Positions 52,894 to 61,443 of a stretch of 64,000 nucleotides of DNA are shown one piece after another. Position 1 is the stretch's first letter, and every line of letters starts with the position of its first letter. Source of the DNA: DATNPX01 sp036702975 (GTDB taxonomy: Bacteria; Cyanobacteriota; Vampirovibrionia; Obscuribacterales; Obscuribacteraceae). A program made the position numbers and the translations under genes. A model generated the notes under the pieces. It worked only from the letters and a program-made list of their open reading frames with translations. It searched no databases and was not told where the DNA came from. The stretch covers positions 1 through 64,000 of the forward strand of contig DATNPX010000020.1 in the NCBI GenBank assembly GCA_036702975.1. The letters are read 5' to 3'.

Positions 52894-54822
52894 TCAATGT
52901 GCGGAATCTATAAACAATATGCCTGCATGGCCAGCCCGCAATCGAAGCAAGTCCTCGGGACTGATTTTTGGGCACCCTTTAAGCGTAATCTTTTTTAGAT
53001 CGGCACTTCGACAGCGCTTGCAAAATTCGTCAATTCCTCTAGCTGTCACTGCAGTTTCGGAGAGATTGACGGTGCTAAGAGAAGGGCTTTGAGCGAGATA
53101 TAACAGTACCTCGTCAGTTATCTTTGTCTCTGCGAGTTCAATGCGATAGACCCGGCTATTAGCCAGATCGCGCATTGCTGTGTTCCCAACTTTTAGGCAG
53201 CGGTTCAGAAACAACTGCTCAAGCTTTGGAAGTTTCAGTAGATGCTGAGCCGCTTCATTAGAGACGGAAGAACCTGTCAGATCCACGAGCACAAGATTGG
53301 ACATCGCACATATAGCTGGAATGACATCGTCTGTAACTTTTCCATCAGCTAGAATAAGGCTTTTCAGATGCTTGAAGGCTGCGATCTTTCTTATTGCAGA
53401 AAGACTGAGCGGAGAGCGCTGTACTTTGATCTCTCTTAACTTAAGCACACTCAACCGAGAAAAATCGGGGTCTTGCAGCGAGCAATCGAAGAAAGAGATT
53501 GAAGTAATGTGGCGCCCTTTTTCTGCGATCAGCTTGAATGAACGATCGTCCAGCTCCGCGCCTGTTAAGGCGAGATGTCCATACTCTGCACGATTCAATT
53601 TATTTTCAAGCCATTCCTGGCGCTCAATTTCGCTCATTGAATCGTCTGCAGGCGGTGCATTGCTTGCTCCCGCCTTCAGGTCGACGAGCGGTAAATTTGC
53701 AGTTCCATTTTTCGGCAATTTCGCGATGTTTTTTGTTTGGATGGTCCCGCTTTTTGTAGTCTTGAGCGACACGAATCGGCCGACCAAAAAAATCAATACT
53801 ATGACGACAACAGTCAAAGAGAGCGCCCTGCGACCGAACCTTTTGCCAATATGGTTCTCTTTAACGGACAATGCTGATTTGCTGATATTAGCATCGTCAA
53901 CATTTAAATTTTCCAGTTCCTCTGCCACCAAGCTCAGGTCGCTGTATCTATCACTCGGCGATTTCGCCAACATGGATTTGATGATAGATTCTACATTTGG
54001 CGGGAAGTGCAGACCGATCGAAGCATCTCGCAAGGTCAATGCACTTTCGTTTCGATGCTTCATCATCGTACTCAGAGCGTTCTCTCCGACGAACGGCGGC
54101 GCGCCAGTAAGCGCTTCGTAAAACACACAGCCCAGTGAATAGACATCGGTCCTCTGATCCACCTTCTGCCCCATGCATTGCTCCGGGCTCATGTAGATCG
54201 GGCTTCCAAATATTTCGCCGGTGCGTGTAAGCGCCTGAGAATCGCTACCCTCTAATTGGCTGAATTTAGCAATACCAAAGTCTAATATCTTAACTGCAGG
54301 AGCAGCATTGGTGCGAGAATCCCTTAACAGTATGATGTTGCTTGGTTTAATGTCGCGATGCACTACACCGCGTTCATGTGCATAAGCCAGACCGCGACAT
54401 AATTGCGCGAACAAGGGTGCAGCCTCGTCAAGAGGCAATTGACCAGTCCTTTTCAATCTAGCCGCTAATGTCTCTCCCTGCAGCAGTTCCATCACCAGAT
54501 AAGGCGTACCGCTATCCAGCAGCCCAAAGTCCTTGACTGAAACAATCGCAGCGTGATCTAACGAAAATGTGGCACGAGCTTCCTGCTGAAAGCGACGCAA
54601 TATCACCTCAGAAAGCTGCGTGGCATGTATTGTCTTAAGCGCGAACTCCTTATTTAAGAGCACCTGTCGCACCTTGTAGACTGTACCCATGCCACCCTGT
54701 CCAAGTGGTGAAATGATTTCGTACCGGCCTGCTAGCAGCTGACCAGGCCGAAATCCCGCAGGAGACTGCTCACCTGCTCGTTGAACATCTTGCGTCGGTT
54801 TGGTTTGCTCGAATTCGCTCAT
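52894..54822 (-). CDS. Ser/Thr protein kinase with C-terminal leucine-rich repeats
   Basis: A Hanks-type kinase of 642 residues: PLGQGGMGTVYK, K63 in EFALKTIH, VVHRDIKPSN with D157, DFGIAKF, and SPIYMSPEQCMG. A transmembrane helix follows (LSLTVVVIVLIFLVGRFVSL, about residue 345). The outer ~270 residues contain LRR-like repeats (LKSLILADGKVTDDVIPAIC, LVLVDLTGSSVSNEAAQHLL, LSTVNLSETAVTARGIDEFC). I chose ATG 54822 over a GTG at 54846. The kinase domain closely resembles its convergent neighbour, so they may be diverged duplicates with swapped sensor domains. Confidence 0.9.
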   Translation of the reverse strand: MSEFEQTKPTQDVQRAGEQSPAGFRPGQLLAGRYEIISPLGQGGMGTVYKVRQVLLNKEFALKTIHATQLSEVILRRFQQEARATFSLDHAAIVSVKDFGLLDSGTPYLVMELLQGETLAARLKRTGQLPLDEAAPLFAQLCRGLAYAHERGVVHRDIKPSNIILLRDSRTNAAPAVKILDFGIAKFSQLEGSDSQALTRTGEIFGSPIYMSPEQCMGQKVDQRTDVYSLGCVFYEALTGAPPFVGENALSTMMKHRNESALTLRDASIGLHFPPNVESIIKSMLAKSPSDRYSDLSLVAEELENLNVDDANISKSALSVKENHIGKRFGRRALSLTVVVIVLIFLVGRFVSLKTTKSGTIQTKNIAKLPKNGTANLPLVDLKAGASNAPPADDSMSEIERQEWLENKLNRAEYGHLALTGAELDDRSFKLIAEKGRHITSISFFDCSLQDPDFSRLSVLKLREIKVQRSPLSLSAIRKIAAFKHLKSLILADGKVTDDVIPAICAMSNLVLVDLTGSSVSNEAAQHLLKLPKLEQLFLNRCLKVGNTAMRDLANSRVYRIELAETKITDEVLLYLAQSPSLSTVNLSETAVTARGIDEFCKRCRSADLKKITLKGCPKISPEDLLRLRAGHAGILFIDSAH

Positions 54823-55210
54823 TTCGGTTGCAAATCCATTGTACACTCAGTGCATAATTCAGGTGTCCCAGGGTGCATCGCCCTGATGCAAATAGTTCTA
54901 GTACCGTGAACTCTTCAAAATTGAGAGTGAAACGTTGATCCAGTCGAATGCGATGTTTGTCTGAACTGAACTCCAATGGCCTACTTGATCTTCGTTGATG
55001 AACGCCTTGCTTTCTCCGCAGGTGTTGTATGACCGGCTCAGGCGATTGAGAAGATTCATCATAAAATGCAGTCACCGGAGCCAGTGTGCAAAATGGTGGC
55101 ACTAGCATTCCAGTAGATATCACAACCTGCACAGTTAAGCACGATAGGCTTTGTGCTTGAGCAAAGGGCAAGGTCTAAATACTTTTTCACTGAGCTAGGG
55201 TTCCAAATTC
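54823..55210. other. Intergenic region without a credible gene
   Basis: 388 bases between the LRR kinase start and the end of the TIM-barrel-like gene. A minus-strand open frame (54770-55171) has no domain, overlaps the kinase start and is rejected. A small hairpin CAGGG/CCCTG lies near 54868-54884. Confidence 0.45.
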
Positions 55211-56242
55211 TCAGTTCGTGCCGAGATTTCTGCGTTCAAAATACCAATTGATGATGTAGGAGTGTGATGTGATGTCGGTCTCCGGTAGCACGTGTGATGG
55301 GTGATGTGTCCAGTTTTCGAATAGAACTTGGTCCGGTCTTCCCGGGCTCGTGTGCTCGAATAACTCGACGTTCGCCTTGGTACTTGTAAAAGCGTCATAG
55401 TCTGAGTTCATAGGACCACTGGAATCATATATTATTCCAAATTTTACTTTTGCTTTCGCCAGCATCCGCCTAGTACGTTCAATCAGAAGTGGCCACTCTG
55501 GTTTTCGCCAATCCATATCGATTTGGAACGCTGAAATTCTGCGACCCGTAGCGGTATGGAACGCGCTTATCCATTTTTCTAGCTCCCAAACGGCATCGCC
55601 CGGAACCGGCTCAGCCATGCAGATCTCTATGTCTGGGAAAGCGGCTGTAACCTTATCTACAATAACTGCTACTCGTGTTGCTAGTTCGCTGATGGTGTAC
55701 TGACAAACATCCTTATTTTTTGCAGTATGCCCAAAATAAAGCGGCTCATCGCCGACGAGATATTTTGGTTCACCTCCTAGAGACTTTACACGCCTTATCA
55801 CAAGATCAGCTTCTTGCGGATTTATGTAACCTTCTCCGTGACCACACTCGCCTCGCTCATTTGCTATAAGGCCCATGTTGAGTGCAAGCGCTATGTGATG
55901 CTGCTTGAGAAAAGAGAAAAGCCTGATCAGGTCTTGGTCCGAAGCTCGAATCGGAAAAAGCGGCGTCATTTGAAAAACCTGCACTCGGAATAGCGCCTTT
56001 TTCCATTTTGGCTTGTCGTCAAATAACTGCATATAGTCCGGCGAATTTACGTGCCCTCGCCGCGGCAAGTTGTCGGTGGGGAAAAACCATATCTCTTGAG
56101 CGCTGCATGACGTTGAATATCTCGCCAGCACAAGTAGAATCACGCAACTAATGAAAATAATACGTCTTGTCCGCATGATGACCAAATATAGAACAAAATT
56201 TGATTTAGTGAACAGGAGGTGCGGGATTTCATCGTAATTCAT
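55211..56242 (-). CDS. Secreted TIM-barrel-like protein, possible glycosidase
   Basis: A 343-residue protein. A hydrophobic segment (IIFISCVILLVLARYSTSCS, about residues 28-47) ends in S-A-Q, a likely cleavage site. The mature part alternates strands and helices as in a TIM barrel, with acidic strand ends: YLVGDEPLYFGH, EICMAEPVPGDAVWELEKW, SAFQIDMDWRKPEW, KFGIIYDSSG. These resemble glycoside hydrolase barrels, but I cannot name a family. ATG 56242 has GAGGAG eight bases upstream; an ATG at 56176 would give a standard signal peptide but lacks a ribosome binding site. It stands alone. Confidence 0.68.
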   Translation of the reverse strand: MNYDEIPHLLFTKSNFVLYLVIMRTRRIIFISCVILLVLARYSTSCSAQEIWFFPTDNLPRRGHVNSPDYMQLFDDKPKWKKALFRVQVFQMTPLFPIRASDQDLIRLFSFLKQHHIALALNMGLIANERGECGHGEGYINPQEADLVIRRVKSLGGEPKYLVGDEPLYFGHTAKNKDVCQYTISELATRVAVIVDKVTAAFPDIEICMAEPVPGDAVWELEKWISAFHTATGRRISAFQIDMDWRKPEWPLLIERTRRMLAKAKVKFGIIYDSSGPMNSDYDAFTSTKANVELFEHTSPGRPDQVLFENWTHHPSHVLPETDITSHSYIINWYFERRNLGTN

Positions 56243-56474
56243 TAAATATTCTCCTCGGTTCGGTGATTAATCACCAGCAAGAGTGGCAAACCTCACCTGG
56301 TGAGCGCACAGGTCACGGAACCAACTGTCCGTTTTGCTCAGGCCGGTGCTTGGAGTGTCGATCCTATAAATAAAGATTTGCCTGTAAGTCGCCATCTTTA
56401 AAAATAAGTACCGCAGGCACTCGTGGTACGTCGCATTTGATGCCTAGACCTGGCGAGAGTTGAATTAGCCAAAT

Positions 56475-57470
56475 CTATTTGATTTGGTCCATTGTGCACT
56501 GCTCTGGCTTCTTGTCCGGGCGCCATCTTACCAATTTGGTGCCGTGGCGAAATCGTCCATCGCTGAAGTGGTCGTATTTAAATTCAGCTACAAGATCTCC
56601 GCCCACAGGCATCCACTCTTTTTCTTCACCCTTGTTCCAGCGGCTTGGACCACCAGGAGCGGTACCAGTGAATCCAGGCGGTGCCACAAGCGGCTCTAGA
56701 AGTTTCGTCAGCTCCTTTTTTGTTTTTGCATCAAATGCTGAGCAAAAACCAACATGATTGAGGGCGCCTGTTTCATCGTAGAGTCCCAATAAGAGCGAAC
56801 CCACTGTCTTTTTGTCTTTGCCGTAGCGAAATCCACCGATGACGCAATCTGCCGTTCGCATCCATTTCACTTTCACCACGGCGTTACGATCGCCAGCATC
56901 ATAGCTTGCGTCCAGCCGTTTCGCGACGATACCATCAAGTTTGTTGTTGAAAAGCTGCCGCCATTTTTCAGTTATAGAACGATCGGTAGATGCTGGCGAA
57001 AGCGTGATCTGTTTTTGATTTTTGAAGTGTTCGGAAGCGAATCGTTCCAAAATCTTTCGGCGCTCTCTGAGCGGCTTCTCCGTCAACAAGTCATTCGTTT
57101 CGTCCACAAGAATGTCGAAGACAATCAGAACACCAGGCGTCTCCTTTGCTAGTTTTTTGATGCGACTCTCAGCCGGGTGAACTCTTTGCAGTAATAAGTC
57201 AAATGAGAAGCCTTCTTTTGATGGAATGACAATTTCGCCGTCAATGACGAACTTGTCTGCTTTGAGTTCCAGCACGTGCTGCGCCACTTCCGGGAAATAG
57301 CGCTCGAGAACGCGCCCGCTCTTTGATTTTAATTCGACTGAATCGCCGTCTCGGAAGACTAGACAGCGAAACCCGTCCCACTTCGGCTCGAACTGCCAAT
57401 CGGGCGAGTTCGGCAGCTCGTCCAGAGAGTGAGCCTCCATCGGAGGAAAATCGGTTTTCAGTGGCAGCAT
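56475..57470 (-). CDS. ATP-dependent DNA ligase (LigC/LigD ligase-domain type)
   Basis: Catalytic ligase of the bacterial repair type. The 331-residue protein has the adenylation motif EPKWDGFRCLVF (lysine nucleophile in K-W-D-G), FVIDGEIVIP, VLIVFDILVDE, DGIVAKRLDASYDAG, VVKVKWMRTADCVIGGFRYG and a C-terminal OB-fold ending in FRHGTKLVRWRPDK. It lacks polymerase and nuclease domains of full LigD. No Ku gene is visible. It coexists with NAD-dependent LigA at 47415, so it is probably a repair ligase. Confidence 0.9.
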   Translation of the reverse strand: MLPLKTDFPPMEAHSLDELPNSPDWQFEPKWDGFRCLVFRDGDSVELKSKSGRVLERYFPEVAQHVLELKADKFVIDGEIVIPSKEGFSFDLLLQRVHPAESRIKKLAKETPGVLIVFDILVDETNDLLTEKPLRERRKILERFASEHFKNQKQITLSPASTDRSITEKWRQLFNNKLDGIVAKRLDASYDAGDRNAVVKVKWMRTADCVIGGFRYGKDKKTVGSLLLGLYDETGALNHVGFCSAFDAKTKKELTKLLEPLVAPPGFTGTAPGGPSRWNKGEEKEWMPVGGDLVAEFKYDHFSDGRFRHGTKLVRWRPDKKPEQCTMDQIK

Positions 57471-57567
57471 GACAAGTCCGACGTAAAGAAGCTTAATTAT
57501 GCACAGGGATTCACCCCGATCTCAACGTAGGCTAGAATAACTTTGAAGCAAGTTCGAGGGAGTTTTC

Positions 57568-57723
57568 ATGACAGTCTCAAAATTTTCAGACGACCAAGAC
57601 GCCAAATGGACTATCGGTTTGGTCGCGCTCTCATTGGTGCTGGTGCTGGGCTGGCTGATTAACGCAGGCAATCACAAAGAAGAGCCTACTGCTGAAACTA
57701 GCGGCGCTCTCCATTCACCCTAA
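57568..57723 (+). CDS. 51-residue single-helix membrane peptide
   Basis: A short open frame with a good ribosome binding site (GAGGGAG five bases before the ATG). The peptide begins MTVSKFSDDQDAKWTIGLVA, contains one hydrophobic helix (about residues 15-33) and ends in a polar tail (GNHKEEPTAETSGALHSP). The layout of charged end, helix and polar end is typical of real small membrane proteins. The remainder of the 57471-57872 gap holds nothing I recognise. Function unknown. Confidence 0.55.
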   Translation: MTVSKFSDDQDAKWTIGLVALSLVLVLGWLINAGNHKEEPTAETSGALHSP

Positions 57724-57872
57724 CTTTGCTCTGACCAACGACCTCGCGAACCTACCTTTCGTTAGTCTGTACCTGTTCTTAGTCTGACCGAGAATATAAT
57801 TGCAAAGTGAAACGGCGCCCTTGTTTTGCGAGCGCTGTTCTTTCGTTTATTTGATTCAGCTGGTGCTTCGCT

Positions 57873-58670
57873 TTAGCGTCCGATGTATGCCGGCTGTCTC
57901 TTCTCATTGAAGGCTTTCACTCCTTCGGCGAAGTCCGTGCTACGTCCAGCAACCTCTTGCACGCAGGCTTCGTATTCGAGCAGTTGTTCGAGGTCGGGGA
58001 AGATCGCCTTATTGACGGCTCGTTTCGTCAAACCAAAAGCTTTGGTCGGCCCGTTGGCCAGGCGAATGGCGAGTGCTTCTGTCTCTTTGAGCAAGGACTC
58101 AGCAGGAACCACCTTGTTGACCAAACCGAGTTTGAGCGCTTCTTCAGCGCCAAGCTTGTCGGCTGTGAACATAAGTTCGAGAGCCTTGGTTGTTCCGATC
58201 AGGCGAGGCAAGAAGAATGTCGAACCGGAATCAGGCACCAGACCTATCTTAGTGAAAGCCTGAATAAAGCTCGCAGTATCTGAGGCGATGCGCAAGTCGC
58301 AAGCAAAAGCTAGACTCGCACCTGCACCAGCTGCGACACCATTGACGGCTGCAATGACAGGCTTTTCCATGCGGCGGATTTTTGTAATGATCGGATTATA
58401 CCGGCGGCGAATCGACTCTCCGAGCGAAACTTGTTGTGCGCTGCCTTCGGCGAGCTGGCGAGCAGCAAGGTCTTGACCCGAGCAAAATCCGCGACCGGCG
58501 CCGGTCAGAATTACGGCTCTCACGGCGTCATCTTTTTCGCACTCTTTCAAAGCGTCTTGCAAAGCGAATGTCAGTTCGTCATTGAATGCGTTCAGCTTGT
58601 CTGCGCGATTAAGAGTAATCGTTGCTACTCCATCTTTTTTTTCAAAATTCAAAATCTTTTCTTCGGGCAT
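57873..58670 (-). CDS. paaG: PaaG-type enoyl-CoA hydratase/isomerase
   Basis: Crotonase-fold enzyme of 265 residues. It has the PaaG pattern: GRGFCSGQDLAARQ, GAGASLAFACDLRIAS (no Glu at the first hydratase position), and KIGLVPDSGSTFFLPRLIG with the D of VPDSG. In phenylacetate catabolism PaaG turns the ring epoxide into an oxepin-CoA. GGGGAGAGG precedes the ATG. It is the last gene of the aryl-CoA operon. Assignment to PaaG rather than another isomerase is good but not certain. Confidence 0.85.
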   Translation of the reverse strand: MPEEKILNFEKKDGVATITLNRADKLNAFNDELTFALQDALKECEKDDAVRAVILTGAGRGFCSGQDLAARQLAEGSAQQVSLGESIRRRYNPIITKIRRMEKPVIAAVNGVAAGAGASLAFACDLRIASDTASFIQAFTKIGLVPDSGSTFFLPRLIGTTKALELMFTADKLGAEEALKLGLVNKVVPAESLLKETEALAIRLANGPTKAFGLTKRAVNKAIFPDLEQLLEYEACVQEVAGRSTDFAEGVKAFNEKRQPAYIGR

Positions 58671-58716
58671 TTTTCCTCTCCCCTATCAGTTGAAAAATCT
58701 TTCGTTGCTTGTTTTT

Positions 58717-59502
58717 CTAACGTCCAACAAAGCTGGCTTGCCGTTTTTCGAGGAAGGCTTTCATGCCTTCTTTCTGGTCCTCGGATGCGAACAGCATGTA
58801 GAAGTTTTTGCGCTCAAATTCAAGACCTTCCGAGATCGACATATCGAAAGTCTTAAGGACGGCTTCTTTAGCGAGTCTCACGGCGATCGGTGATTTCTTT
58901 GCGATCTCTTTTGCCATCGCTTTCGCTTCTTCTAGGAACAGCTCAACTGGCACCACTTTATTTACGAGTCCCATTGCGAGCGCTTCATGCGCGGTGATTG
59001 GACGACCTGTGAGGATCATCTCCATCGCTTTATACTTCCCGACAACCCGAGTCAAACGCTGCGTTCCACCGGCTCCTGGAATCACTCCGAGGTTGATTTC
59101 CGGTTGACCAAATTGTGCCGACTCCGAAGCGATGATGATGTCGCAGTTCATCGCCAATTCACAACCACCGCCTAGAGCGAAACCGCTCACGGCAGCAATA
59201 ATTGGCTTCTTCATTGTGCGAATCTTGTCCCAGGTGGCGAAGCGATTTTTCAATAAAATGCTGATCGCCGATTCTTCACTCATCTCTTTGATGTCGGCAC
59301 CCGCCGCAAAGGCTCTTTCACTGCCGGTCAAAACAATGGCACGCACTTTCTCGTCCTTTTCAAAAGATTCAAGGGCGCTAACGAGTTCATCCATCAACTC
59401 GTGATTGAGGGCGTTCAATACCTTCGGTCTGTTCAGAGTGACAACACCGATATTCTCTTCCACGCTGGTGAGAATGTTTTGGTAGGTTGCTAAAGTCATC
59501 AT
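58717..59502 (-). CDS. paaF: Enoyl-CoA hydratase (PaaF-like)
   Basis: A crotonase of 261 residues with both catalytic glutamates of true hydratases: GGGCELAMNCDII and FGQPEINLGVIPGAGGTQRL. The oxyanion loop AFAAGADIKEM is normal. It probably hydrates the dehydroadipyl-CoA-type intermediate in the aryl-CoA pathway, but could act in general beta-oxidation. GGGAG precedes two adjacent ATG codons. It lies between the zinc-ribbon crotonase and paaG. Confidence 0.85.
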   Translation of the reverse strand: MMTLATYQNILTSVEENIGVVTLNRPKVLNALNHELMDELVSALESFEKDEKVRAIVLTGSERAFAAGADIKEMSEESAISILLKNRFATWDKIRTMKKPIIAAVSGFALGGGCELAMNCDIIIASESAQFGQPEINLGVIPGAGGTQRLTRVVGKYKAMEMILTGRPITAHEALAMGLVNKVVPVELFLEEAKAMAKEIAKKSPIAVRLAKEAVLKTFDMSISEGLEFERKNFYMLFASEDQKEGMKAFLEKRQASFVGR

Positions 59503-59514
59503 CCTTTCTCCCCT

Positions 59515-60483
59515 TTATCGTTTGTGTCCGCAAGCGCCGCAAAATGCAAAATCTGCGGGCATCGGAGCGTTGCATGACGAGCATGGTTCCAGCTCTACGC
59601 CGGGACCAAATTTTGATGCGGCTTGTGCAGCTTTGCCGCGAATTTTTGCGTAAGGCATATCACCTTTCTTGCGGAAGGACTGCAAGCCTTCCATAACTTC
59701 GTAGGCGCCGGCGTGGACTGATAGCCAGTCTCGGGCGTGACCGATAGTCATTGACCAGGAAAAGTCGCGCCAGAAGTTTAGCTGTTGTTTTGTATAACGA
59801 GTACACTCAGGCAACTTGTTGTACAGCTTTGCAGCTAATTCAGCGACTGCCGAGTCCAGCATCGAACTTGGTACGACTTGGTTTACGAGTCCCCAATCGA
59901 GCGCTGTGTATGCATCGATGGGTTCACAAAGCAAGAGGATTTCGCGCGCTCTTCTATCGCCAACAATCAATGGTAACCACTGCGTGGCGCCACCGGCGGC
60001 GACACTGCCACGTGCAGCACCGACTTGACGAATAGTAGCGTGGTCTGCTGCAATAGCCAGATCGCACGCCATATTCAATTCGTTGCCGCCGCCTACAACC
60101 ATGCCATTCAATCGAGCTATCGTTGGCTTGCCGATGTTGCGAAGCCGGTCATGCATTTCGATGAATGCATACATCCACTTGTAGTAGTCGTTGGGCTTTT
60201 TGGCAATGTGATCTTCTTGCTCCTTCAAATCTGCGCCGGTGCAAAATGCTTTTTCGCCAGCACCGGTGACAACGACCACAGCTATCGCATCGTCGACACT
60301 AGCATCGATGAATGCGTTGCCGAGTTCCTTCAGCGTCGTATAGTCGAAGCAGTTCAGCACTTCGGGACGGTTGATTGTGATTGTCGCCGTGTATCCTTCT
60401 TTCTTATAGATAATGCGGCGGAATCCGAATGACTCGGGCGGCGCACCGACTGCGCCGGCTTCGAGTGTCTGGGCTTGAGCCAT
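59515..60483 (-). CDS. Crotonase-family protein with C-terminal zinc ribbon
   Basis: A 322-residue protein. The crotonase core has AFCTGADLKEQE and GGGNELNMACDL (first Glu kept), then RQVGAARGSVAAGGATQWLP in place of the second catalytic region. That G-S-x-x-x-GGAT-x-x-LP pattern resembles ring-cleaving or MenB/BadI/Oah-type members rather than simple hydratases. The last ~25 residues form a zinc ribbon with two C-x2-C pairs (CSSCNAPMPADFAFCGACGH), unusual in this family. GAGGT lies seven bases before the ATG. It sits in the same operon as paaK, paaF and paaG, so an aryl- or alicyclic-CoA substrate is likely. Confidence 0.82.
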   Translation of the reverse strand: MAQAQTLEAGAVGAPPESFGFRRIIYKKEGYTATITINRPEVLNCFDYTTLKELGNAFIDASVDDAIAVVVVTGAGEKAFCTGADLKEQEDHIAKKPNDYYKWMYAFIEMHDRLRNIGKPTIARLNGMVVGGGNELNMACDLAIAADHATIRQVGAARGSVAAGGATQWLPLIVGDRRAREILLLCEPIDAYTALDWGLVNQVVPSSMLDSAVAELAAKLYNKLPECTRYTKQQLNFWRDFSWSMTIGHARDWLSVHAGAYEVMEGLQSFRKKGDMPYAKIRGKAAQAASKFGPGVELEPCSSCNAPMPADFAFCGACGHKR

Positions 60484-60518
60484 GGTCGATACCTCGTGTG
60501 AATCTTTCGGCGACCTAC

Positions 60519-60845
60519 TTACTTAGCGCTAGCCGCTGGAACTTTGTCTTCGACTTCAGCGAACATCATAACGACAATGTCTTTTGCGAAGCTCATGAGG
60601 TCTTTTCCAGAAGCTTTGCCTTCAGGCGAAGACATACCGGCTTTCAATGCATCCATATTGTCGAAATAGAGTTCAGCCATCAAATGGTATTCGCATTCAC
60701 CCATCGGGGAGCCTGTCATACGCGAGACTTCCACTTTCTTGAGACCGGGAATCTTGTTCGTGATCGGTATGTGCACGTCGAAATAGTGCTCTTCGAACGC
60801 TTTTACATCAGCCGGCTTCTTGTATAGCGCAATAAGTTTGACCAT
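60519..60845 (-). CDS. EthD-like dimeric alpha-beta barrel protein
   Basis: A 108-residue protein with the EthD/NIPSNAP-type ferredoxin-like fold: VKLIALYKKPADVKAFEEHY at the start and HIPITNKIPGLKKVEVSRM in the middle. EthD proteins are small helper or oxygenase-like proteins in catabolic operons. AGAGGT lies close before the ATG. It lies between the hotdog thioesterase and the zinc-ribbon crotonase, 35 bases from the latter. Confidence 0.82.
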   Translation of the reverse strand: MVKLIALYKKPADVKAFEEHYFDVHIPITNKIPGLKKVEVSRMTGSPMGECEYHLMAELYFDNMDALKAGMSSPEGKASGKDLMSFAKDIVVMMFAEVEDKVPAASAK

Positions 60846-60954
60846 TTTGACCTCTCGTATGTTATGTGTGATTTTCGCTAAATGCGAAAGGGCTTCCGAT
60901 TGTTTTGCGTTATGTTCGTCTTTGCATTTTTGGTGTTCGCGTACTTTTGCGTTC

Positions 60955-61392
60955 TTATGATTGTGTCGAGTACGAATTTTCAGAAGAGAGGTTATTGATG
61001 ATCGACATCTCTTTCACTTTCTTGTCCAACCACGGTTTCTCGACGATTACTTGAGTAACCGTTCCCTTGGCGATTTTTCCACGCATGTTGTGGGCTTCGA
61101 TTTCGCAAACGATTTTGTTGTCACGAATTTCGACTGCCGTCGCTTTCAGTCTTACCTTCATGCCTGTGACGGTTAGCATCAGATGGGAGATTTCAATGTA
61201 GGAAGTGACAGCTTGTTCGTGTGATTCCAAAATCGGATGTATAAGAGAGTGGCAAACTTGCTCGATATTGTGTACGAGTGCGGATGTGGCATAGAGATCG
61301 TTTACGTCTTGTCCGTCAAATATTGCGAGCATGTCTCGCGTGACTGTCACTTCCTTTTCTGTGCTATGCCCGCTGTGCAGACCGGGTTTCAT
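60955..61392 (-). CDS. Hotdog-fold thioesterase (FlK/PaaI-like)
   Basis: A 145-residue single-hotdog enzyme. YATSALVHNIEQVC and YIEISHLMLTVTGMKVRLKA (with the His of H-x3-T-x2-G) match the active-site layout of FlK-type acyl-CoA thioesterases. Such enzymes rescue CoA from dead-end intermediates, as PaaI does in phenylacetate operons. GGAG lies nine bases before the ATG. It is placed directly downstream of paaK. Confidence 0.8.
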   Translation of the reverse strand: MKPGLHSGHSTEKEVTVTRDMLAIFDGQDVNDLYATSALVHNIEQVCHSLIHPILESHEQAVTSYIEISHLMLTVTGMKVRLKATAVEIRDNKIVCEIEAHNMRGKIAKGTVTQVIVEKPWLDKKVKEMSIINNLSSENSYSTQS

Positions 61393-61443
61393 GTATGGTT
61401 GCTCCGTTCGATGTAGCGAATTAACTGATGTCTCGTTTAGCGC

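Noticed and set aside
54770..55171. 133-codon minus-strand open frame upstream of the LRR kinase
   Set aside because: No domain, no ribosome binding site, and it runs into the kinase N terminus in another frame.
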